Source: Alkalihalobacillus bogoriensis ATCC BAA-922
Lineage (GTDB): Bacteria > Bacillota > Bacilli > Bacillales > Bacillaceae_F
NCBI RefSeq assembly: GCF_000621445.1
Contig: NZ_JHYI01000006.1
Span: forward strand, 310,001-374,000
Length of the DNA: 64,000 bases
Reading direction: 5' to 3'
Shown piece after piece: positions 57,966 through 64,000 of this stretch (position 1 is the first letter of the stretch; the number at the start of each line of letters is the position of its first letter). Both the position numbers and the translations under genes were made by a program. The notes below the pieces were generated by a model. It was not told where the DNA came from and made no database searches. It worked only from the letters and a program-made list of their open reading frames with translations.

Positions 57966-59699
57966 TTATGTTTCATTCCTATTCCGAAAATAAATTTCGA
58001 CCTTTGTTCCTTTATCTAATGAACTTAACATGTTAAAACCAAATCTTTCCCCATATAATAGTTGTAATCGGTAATATACATTTTTTACTCCGATGTTATC
58101 TGTCATCTCTTCTTTCCTTTTCAACGAATCTACTAAATGTTCAAGTTGACCGCTTTCCATCCCAACCCCATCATCTTCAATTGTACATACTATCCCATGT
58201 TTCTTCTTTTTAATTACAATCTGAATTGTACCCTTTTCTCTTTTAGGCTCAATTCCATGAATACTAGCATTTTCAACAAACGGAATGATCGACATATATG
58301 GAATTTGCCAATCTTTACATTCATCATCAATCGAGATTTGATAGGATAATTTTTCTCCAAAACGATACTGTTGAATTTCCAGAAAACTCTTCACAATTAT
58401 TAATTCTTCGTTTACTGTCACCCAATCTTTCCCGTTGGAAATAGAGTTACGGAGTAGTTTAGCCATATTCTGAATAATATTCGCTGTCTCTTCTTCCTGT
58501 TTTAATAAGCTCCTCATTCTTATTGTTTCTAAAGCATTAAATAGGAAATGCGGATTGATTTGACTTTGTAACGCACTAAGCTGTGCTTGTTTTCTCTTTA
58601 GTTCAAGGTCCTTCTTTTGAATATTTGCGATATATACATCGTTAATAAGGTCATTGATTTTTTTTGACATTCTATTAAATTCCGTTGTTAATTGACCTAT
58701 TTCATCTTGATATTCAACACCTGGAATTAGCTCAAAATTTTGATTTTTCATCCGTTTCATATGACGCAATATCCGTAATATACGAGTATGCAACGAACTT
58801 GAGATCCACATAATAATAAAAGAAGGAACAAAAAAGTTAATCGCTACTAAATATAAAATGAACTTACGAGAATGTTGAACTTCTTCTATTATCGCTTTCT
58901 CTGAAACAATCCCTACTAGTTTCCAATTAGATAAATAGTTCAAATCAAATTCTCGCTCAAATATGATTGTCTCCTTATTTCGGTCATTGTTGTAAAGCAA
59001 ATGATGTAACTGCTTATATGTGCTACTTTGGTTCGTACTGTATTCAATTTGTTGTCTATCACTTAGTAAGTAAAGCTCCCCCTGAAACGTTGCATTTTCC
59101 ATTGCATGTTGAATCATCTCAAAGTTCAAATCAATTTTCACATATTTTTCTCTTTCATTTTGTTGAAAGTAATTTAACTCTCTAACGACACTAAACGTAT
59201 TTGTAGTACCATCCCTTTTTAACGTAGGATATGGTTCGTTTACTGAGAACAATTCTTTGAAAAAGGGCCTTGTTTCTTCATCCTTTATAATTTCTTCAAT
59301 GCCACCAGCAAACAACATCGTCTCATTATCCGTGTAAAATGTGATTTGTTGAATTGAAGAATAAACCGGACTGTATTTATTAAAGTTTCTAAAAATCGTT
59401 TCGTAATCGTTTATATATTCAATTGGTGATTCATATTCCTTTTCAAGAAACTGGTGGAGGATACTATCCGTATAAATTGTTGTGGAAACACCAATAGCCT
59501 CGTCAACTGTATGAATAAAATCAGCTTCGATTTGCTGAAATGCCAATGTTAGATCATGCATTTTTTGTTTTTTTACATGATTGATTGTGACATGATAAAA
59601 AACAATATTTGTTAGTAGAATAGGTATGAAAACGCATAGGAAATAAATAAGCAGTAGCTTATGTTTGAGTAGGACATTATGGAAACTATATATTTTCAT
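57966..59699 (-). CDS. YesM-type sensor histidine kinase
   Basis: 577 residues from ATG 59699 (MKIYSFHNV), with GTGGGG upstream; the longer frame uses a GTG inside that site. Layout: membrane segment (about 10-33), extracellular Cache-like sensor (35-270), second membrane segment (about 272-295), HAMP, then the His_kinase domain with the phospho-accepting His in INPHFLFNALETIRM and an ATPase domain with N-box ENASIHG and DDGVGM. Such kinases sense sugar or binding-protein state and pair with AraC-type regulators. Its partner gene ends 14 bp before this start. Similar pairs (XynDC) control xylo-oligosaccharide transport in Geobacillus. Confidence 0.92.
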   Translation of the reverse strand: MKIYSFHNVLLKHKLLLIYFLCVFIPILLTNIVFYHVTINHVKKQKMHDLTLAFQQIEADFIHTVDEAIGVSTTIYTDSILHQFLEKEYESPIEYINDYETIFRNFNKYSPVYSSIQQITFYTDNETMLFAGGIEEIIKDEETRPFFKELFSVNEPYPTLKRDGTTNTFSVVRELNYFQQNEREKYVKIDLNFEMIQHAMENATFQGELYLLSDRQQIEYSTNQSSTYKQLHHLLYNNDRNKETIIFEREFDLNYLSNWKLVGIVSEKAIIEEVQHSRKFILYLVAINFFVPSFIIMWISSSLHTRILRILRHMKRMKNQNFELIPGVEYQDEIGQLTTEFNRMSKKINDLINDVYIANIQKKDLELKRKQAQLSALQSQINPHFLFNALETIRMRSLLKQEEETANIIQNMAKLLRNSISNGKDWVTVNEELIIVKSFLEIQQYRFGEKLSYQISIDDECKDWQIPYMSIIPFVENASIHGIEPKREKGTIQIVIKKKKHGIVCTIEDDGVGMESGQLEHLVDSLKRKEEMTDNIGVKNVYYRLQLLYGERFGFNMLSSLDKGTKVEIYFRNRNET

Positions 59700-59713
59700 T
59701 AATATAAACCCCA

Positions 59714-61267
59714 CTATTTGTTAAGTGATTTACGATATTCGGTAGGAGTTACTTTCTCTAATTTTTCAAATTGAGTCACAAAATAGTCTGCACTTTTAAA
59801 TCCTACTTTTTCAGCAATTTCATATACTCGTAAATTAGTTTGTCTTAATAATTTTTTAGATTCCTGAATCCGCAGACTTAAAAGATAGTCTTTAAAATAT
59901 ACACCGTACGTCTTTTTAAAAAGTTGCCCCATATAAACAGGGTTCATATAAAACGTAGTGGCAATGCTTTTCAAACTAATACTTTTGTGAAAGTTTCGAT
60001 CAATATAGCTTTTTATTTTGTTTATCTCGCTTTTCCCATTTTCCTTTCTTAATTCTCCTATATATGTAGTCACTTCAAATACAAAATGAGAAAAGACCTC
60101 TTTTATTTGTAGTAAAGTAAAAGAACAATAATTTACATTTTCAAGGGATTCCATTGTTTGTAAATCTTCACTCGTTCCGCCCATCCCTCTAATCGTTTTT
60201 ATTGCTTTGTTTTTGCAGCGAATTAGAGCAACTCTCACCGCTTCTGGTGAATAAAGATTTGTTTCAAATTCATGAAAGATGTTATTTATTTTTTCTCGAA
60301 TTAAAAGATTATTGTTTTCTTCAATACATTCTAAAAGTGCGTTCATGAAATGGTCCTCCATTTCAATACTAGTTACCCGTCTATCTTTTACTTTCTCATA
60401 AAATATCGGTTCATTTGTTGGTGACACATATTTGTATTGCAAACTTCTTAAAGCTGATTCATACGAGCTCGAAAATTGGTTTATATGGTCAACTACAACG
60501 CCAACATATACTGTAATACATTTCTGAACTTGAAGTTGTATTTTTTCTTGTATTTTTTTTGCCAGCGTCGTTATGCTGTGACCACCATAATCCGTAAGAA
60601 TGAACCCGATCCGATTTCCTTCATGTTCTTTCATACAAACAGTCCCTTTCGTTATAATCGTTGAAACCGTTAGTCTAAGTAAACTTTTCTTTAATTCATT
60701 GCTTGACCGTTCCATTGGGTTATATGCCATGTCATTTATTTCAACAATCATATAAGCAAATTTTGTAGCGCAACGTAAGTATGTTACATTTGCTTGTTCC
60801 AAATGGAGTTGACATACAGTTCCTGACAACAAATGTCCCCATAATGTCTCTAACACTACTTCTTGCTCGTATTCTTTCACTTTCCTTTCTTCCTCAAGAG
60901 CGAGTGACAATTTCTTCAATGTCGTTTCTAGCTCCGTTTTATCGATTGGCTTTAAAAGAAAATCATGTACGCCATACCGAACTGCTTTTTGTGCATAAGA
61001 AAACTCATTGTGACCACTTAATATGATGAATTTTGTTACTGTTTCTTGTTGCTTCACGAGATCAATTAATTCCAAGCCATCTAGTACAGGCATACGAATA
61101 TCGGTTATAACTAAGTCTGGTTTTACCTTCTTAATGACGTTAAGCGCATCTTCTCCATCAGTTGCTTCTGCACAAATTTGAAAACCGCATTCTTCCCAAT
61201 TCACAAGTGTTATAATCCCTTTTCTTACAAAGTACTCATCATCTACTATTACAACTTGATTTAACAT
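59714..61267 (-). CDS. YesN-type AraC-family response regulator
   Basis: 517 residues: receiver domain (1-120) with Asp9, Asp10, the phosphorylation site Asp56 (LVITDIRMPVLDG) and Lys107-type LLKPIDK; a long middle region (about 130-400); and an AraC DNA-binding domain at the C-terminus (about 415-515) with SIATTFYMNPVYMGQLFKKT and YEIAEKVGFKSADYFVTQFE. It should activate the xylan-related operons when phosphorylated by the kinase encoded next. Upstream at 61314-61327 is a full cre match, shared with the divergent YesL-like gene. Confidence 0.93.
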   Translation of the reverse strand: MLNQVVIVDDEYFVRKGIITLVNWEECGFQICAEATDGEDALNVIKKVKPDLVITDIRMPVLDGLELIDLVKQQETVTKFIILSGHNEFSYAQKAVRYGVHDFLLKPIDKTELETTLKKLSLALEEERKVKEYEQEVVLETLWGHLLSGTVCQLHLEQANVTYLRCATKFAYMIVEINDMAYNPMERSSNELKKSLLRLTVSTIITKGTVCMKEHEGNRIGFILTDYGGHSITTLAKKIQEKIQLQVQKCITVYVGVVVDHINQFSSSYESALRSLQYKYVSPTNEPIFYEKVKDRRVTSIEMEDHFMNALLECIEENNNLLIREKINNIFHEFETNLYSPEAVRVALIRCKNKAIKTIRGMGGTSEDLQTMESLENVNYCSFTLLQIKEVFSHFVFEVTTYIGELRKENGKSEINKIKSYIDRNFHKSISLKSIATTFYMNPVYMGQLFKKTYGVYFKDYLLSLRIQESKKLLRQTNLRVYEIAEKVGFKSADYFVTQFEKLEKVTPTEYRKSLNK

Positions 61268-61313
61268 GTTTTCATTCCCCCTTATCTTTTAAGAAAATGA
61301 AAAAAACAAAGCT

Positions 61314-61327
61314 TGCAATCGCTTACA
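61314..61327. promoter_or_regulatory. cre box upstream of the two-component genes
   Basis: TGCAATCGCTTACA matches TGNAANCGNTNNCA at every fixed position. It lies 47 bp before the response-regulator start in the 320-bp gap 61268-61587, which holds no gene but also a partial repeat. Confidence 0.7.
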
Positions 61328-61514
61328 AAAATCCACTTTGTTCAGACATCCCACAAACTAAGTGTAGCAAATATACCTTTTTATTTCCAGAAAATTTCGA
61401 TTACAATAATACCGTTAGAATGTTGTTGTCTTAAACCTTATCAATCTAAACTTATACTTAATATAAATGTTAATCTATTGTATTTCATGTTATGATATAG
61501 AATGAAAGTCATAG

Positions 61515-61570
61515 AATAAGATTTCAAAGTTCCACTGCTACACCAAAATTTTTATACTTTCTTATTGTAA
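61515..61570. repeat. MITE-like intergenic repeat, family A, copy 6 (right end only)
   Basis: AATAAGATTTCAAAGTTCCA then CTGCTACACC, AAAATTTTTATA and CTTTCTTATTG: the shared right end without the left half, ending just before the YesL-like gene's ribosome binding site. Confidence 0.68.
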
Positions 61571-61587
61571 AAAAAGGGGGAAACATT

Positions 61588-62241
61588 GTGGAAACAGGCA
61601 CAGGATGGTCTAGCAAACTACTCGTCGTTTTTTCTTGGTTTGTAAGATTTACGTATATAAACCTTCTATGGATTTTATTTTCAGTATTAGGAGGAGTAAT
61701 TTTCGGCTTCATGCCAGCAACAGCTGCAATGTTTGCAGTCATGCGCAAGTGGTTATTAGGAGAACGGGATAAACCATTATTTCCTCAGTTTTTCTCTTAT
61801 TATAAAAAAGACTTTCTAAAACTAAATGGATTAGGACTCATTTTACTTCTGATAGCACTTATCTTATACGTAAACTTTAGTTTTCTTATCACATTGGATA
61901 CTACTCTTAGCTTCATTCTTTTAATAGGCATTGTCATACTATCGTTTTTATATATTGTTGTTGTCATTCATTTCTTTCCTATTTTTGTTCATTTTCAATT
62001 GCCTCTTTTTCACTATTTAAAGATGGCTCTGACAATAGGATTATTTCAACCTTTCCGCACCATAGCTTACGTGCTTACTACGTTTATTCTTATTTATTTA
62101 TTGTTATCATTTCCGGGGGCATTGCCGTTTCTATCTGGGAGTATCCTCGCTTTTATTGTCATGTCGTCATCATTAACATCATTCAAAAAAATGGAACAAC
62201 AGTTTGAAGCCTATAACGAAAACAAAAGCGACTCAGAATAA
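61588..62241 (+). CDS. YesL-like DUF624 membrane protein, copy 2
   Basis: 217 residues with about five hydrophobic segments and the DUF624 pattern FTYINLLWILFSVLGGVIFG, MPATAAMFAVMRKWLLGE. It is a paralogue of the protein at 53379-54020 and is transcribed away from the two-component genes. The start GTG 61588 (GTGGAAACAG) follows AAAGGGGG. Function unknown; the family keeps company with YesMN systems and sugar importers. A strong terminator overlaps its end. Confidence 0.85.
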   Translation: METGTGWSSKLLVVFSWFVRFTYINLLWILFSVLGGVIFGFMPATAAMFAVMRKWLLGERDKPLFPQFFSYYKKDFLKLNGLGLILLLIALILYVNFSFLITLDTTLSFILLIGIVILSFLYIVVVIHFFPIFVHFQLPLFHYLKMALTIGLFQPFRTIAYVLTTFILIYLLLSFPGALPFLSGSILAFIVMSSSLTSFKKMEQQFEAYNENKSDSE

Positions 62242-62255
62242 CATGAGTCGCTTTT
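62224..62255 (+). terminator. Terminator of the second YesL-like gene
   Basis: AAAAGCGACTCA / TGAGTCGCTTTT, perfect 12-bp stem with an 8-base loop, followed by ATTTTATTT. Its left arm lies inside the last codons. Confidence 0.9.
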
Positions 62256-62276
62256 ATTTTATTTGGCGTTTATAGC

Positions 62277-62460
62277 TATCGGACTTGTATTCCGCTATTT
62301 AACAGAAAGCACCACTTTTTCATTTTTTATCGGACATCTGTTCCGTTATTAGCCCTAAAAACGGCAAAGTTTCCTCTCATTTTGCTGATTTAGCGGAACA
62401 GTTGACCGTTAACTTTCAAAAAACGTTACTTATTCTTACAATAGCGGATCGTGTGTCCCC
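62277..62460. repeat. Cluster of four family B short palindromic units
   Basis: Units at 62277-62299 (TATCGGACTTGTATTCCGCT), 62328-62351 (TATCGGACATCTGTTCCGTT), 62391-62411 (TAGCGGAACAGTTGACCGTT) and about 62440-62460 (AATAGCGGATCGTGTGTCCC): first two in one orientation, last two in the other. This fills most of the gap 62256-62575, which has no gene. Confidence 0.6.
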
Positions 62461-62575
62461 TTGCACCGGGAAGCCTATGCCAACACATTGAATCCTCTCC
62501 CTTTCTGACATATTATCCGCTATCAGACTAAAATTAAATGTCCAATACATAACAAACAATGAAACGAACACCTTA

Positions 62576-64000
62576 TTATTCTACCTTTTTCCCCCAAATT
62601 GCTGTTCCTGTATCATCAAGTCCTGTGAATACAATCGTTTCATTCCAATTTTCCCAATCCCACGCCGGTAACACAATCGCAGATGTTGTCATAAATTCAC
62701 CATTTCCGATTGATTCGTAAATCGTTATCGTGTTATCTCCAGAAAGCTCCCAATAATCTTCCCCGTCCGTATCATTTACTTTACCATTTTTATGAAGTGT
62801 TAATGCTCTTGAACTTCTCATATCATCAAACAGTCGGTCAACTACAATCTTCTCCCATTCCCCCACAACGTCTTTCTCAGATATTGGCTGCTCAACTTCC
62901 CCAGCATATCTTTGTGGTGAAACTACTGGCCAGCCATCTTCTGTCCAAACCATTTTTCTTACATGAAGATGAGACCAAAATATATCATGACCTGCTCTTG
63001 CATTATGAATAAGGAAATAATCGTCTCCATCTTTTAACAAACCATTATGACCCGTTCCTTGCCATCCCGAATCATTGTCAAACATATACGGACCAACGAT
63101 TTTCGTACCGACATCAGGTGAACCCGTATTCGTCTGAATATCCACTAAATCATTGCCATTATAATCGGTGTAAGGTCCTGTAATATCAGTTGATCTTCCG
63201 ACTCTAACATTATACGTATCTTCTAACCAGCCATATGAAACTGTTAAATAAAACATATCGGTATCTTCATTAAAGATAATAGCTGGTCCTTCTAACGCTT
63301 GATGATCTTGACTTCCACGGTTGGCAATCAGTGTCCCTTCATCACCAGGTTGTTTTAACTTCCCAGTATTGCGGTCTAGTTCTGTAATAAAAATGCCACC
63401 TTGGTACGAACCAAAAACCATCCAAGGATTTTCGTCACGATCAAATATAATTCCTGGGTCAATCGCGTTGACTTTATAATCATCACTTATTGTTGTTTTA
63501 AACACTTCTCCTTCATCTTGCCAAGGGCCTTCAATTGATTCACTTGTCGCTAAACCAATATAGGAGTTTTTCGTTCCAAACTCGGAAACAGAATAATATA
63601 AATAGAAAGTTCCGTCCATTTCAACTACGTCTGGAGCCCAAAATATTGATGCTCCATTCGTCCATTCTCGTGCCTCTTCTGGAACACTCTCAAATACTCT
63701 ACCGATAAATTCCCAATGAATTAAATCTGTGGACTTCCGTACCATAATTCCTGGCGTTGGTTCACCAGCGACTTTATAGTCCGTTGAAAACACATAATAC
63801 GTATCGTCCACTTTAATAATCTCTCCATCATGTGTATTATTTGTCGTCCATTTATTTTCGTTATGAATAATGTTCGCATTCACTTTTTCTTTTAATGCTT
63901 CATCTGGAGGTTCTGGGTATTCTATTGAACTTGCTGATTGTCCTCCTAGAACTATTCCCCCAATGACACCTAGCAATAATACGCTAAAACCAATTAGAAG
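62576..64000 (-). CDS. Secreted GH43 endo-alpha-1,5-L-arabinanase, 5' end outside window
   Basis: The frame is open to the right edge; the TTG at 63976 is not a true start because the hydrophobic stretch continues upstream (LLIGFSVLLLLGVIGGIVLGG), which is a signal peptide or membrane anchor. Visible length is 475 codons. GH43 five-bladed propeller with Asp50 in NTHDGEI, Asp172 in NAIDPGIIF and Glu228 in ALEGPAII (numbered from 63976), and the GTGHNGLL metal/active-site His. A C-terminal beta domain (about 360-466; VGEWEKIVVDRLFDD, LHKNGKVNDTDGEDYWEL) matches the two-domain AbnB/Abn2-type arabinanases. It would cut arabinan outside the cell, feeding the transporter at 41439-44682. Confidence 0.92.
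   Translation of the reverse strand, partial: LLIGFSVLLLGVIGGIVLGGQSASSIEYPEPPDEALKEKVNANIIHNENKWTTNNTHDGEIIKVDDTYYVFSTDYKVAGEPTPGIMVRKSTDLIHWEFIGRVFESVPEEAREWTNGASIFWAPDVVEMDGTFYLYYSVSEFGTKNSYIGLATSESIEGPWQDEGEVFKTTISDDYKVNAIDPGIIFDRDENPWMVFGSYQGGIFITELDRNTGKLKQPGDEGTLIANRGSQDHQALEGPAIIFNEDTDMFYLTVSYGWLEDTYNVRVGRSTDITGPYTDYNGNDLVDIQTNTGSPDVGTKIVGPYMFDNDSGWQGTGHNGLLKDGDDYFLIHNARAGHDIFWSHLHVRKMVWTEDGWPVVSPQRYAGEVEQPISEKDVVGEWEKIVVDRLFDDMRSSRALTLHKNGKVNDTDGEDYWELSGDNTITIYESIGNGEFMTTSAIVLPAWDWENWNETIVFTGLDDTGTAIWGKKVE

Noticed and set aside
62576-63976. Start of the last GH43 gene at TTG 63976
   Set aside because: The frame stays open to the edge and the hydrophobic signal continues upstream, so the true start is outside the window.

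Overview
The window looks like a chromosomal segment of a low-GC Gram-positive endospore-former of the Bacillaceae, probably a plant-biomass-degrading species related to the alkaliphilic bacilli. The evidence is AT-rich DNA, strong GGAGG-type ribosome binding sites, UgtP, RocR and the Roc enzymes, a YesM/YesN two-component pair, cre-like boxes and Gram-positive lipoprotein signals. The species cannot be fixed from the sequence alone. I see no rRNA, tRNA, CRISPR array, prophage or transposase gene.

Layout. (1) 1-10783: a beta-1,3/1,6-glucan locus. It holds a huge secreted GH16 laminarinase with five carbohydrate-binding modules (cut by the left edge), an intracellular glycoside phosphorylase most like GH161, an intracellular GH30 hydrolase and a LacI-type regulator. 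Four copies of one palindromic operator tie these genes together. (2) 10849-15222: housekeeping genes: a 50-residue basic protein, an RlmI/RlmQ-type rRNA methyltransferase, a DUF3817 membrane protein, and an overlapping ugtP-ltaA-like glycolipid pair for lipoteichoic acid anchors. (3) 15443-26833: signalling and mannoside use: two paralogous membrane GGDEF-EAL proteins flank a beta-mannosidase/ROK kinase operon, its LacI regulator and an RsbU-like PP2C phosphatase. (4) 27245-34838: arginine/ornithine catabolism: rocD, a small lipoyl-like protein, rocA, the activator gene rocR, a YjiH-family transporter and rocF, with two recognisable sigma-54 promoters. (5) 35190-44682: a chemoreceptor, an ArsR-type regulator with a large extra domain, and an arabinan/arabinoxylan operon (ABC transporter, GH43, GH51). 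(6) 45723-62241: a glucuronoxylan locus: YesMN two-component system, GH67 alpha-glucuronidase, two solute-binding proteins, two permeases, GH39 beta-xylosidase, UxuA and a mannonate-oxidoreductase-like SDR, and two YesL-like proteins. (7) 62576-64000: a secreted GH43 endo-arabinanase cut by the right edge.

How the genes fit together. Secreted enzymes (GH16, GH43) cut polymers outside. ABC transporters import arabino-, xylo- and aldouronate oligosaccharides. Cytoplasmic enzymes without signal peptides (GH161-like, GH30, GH2, GH51, GH43, GH39, GH67) finish the job, and UxuA/UxuB-like enzymes process the released uronate. Local regulators (two LacI, ArsR, YesMN) give substrate control, and cre-like boxes suggest CcpA repression on top.

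Two families of intergenic repeats run through the window: a MITE-like element of about 100-190 bp (six full or partial copies) and clusters of about 22-bp imperfectly palindromic units. They fill most of the longer gaps. Several starts have been moved to internal ATGs because a strong ribosome binding site lies directly in front of them.
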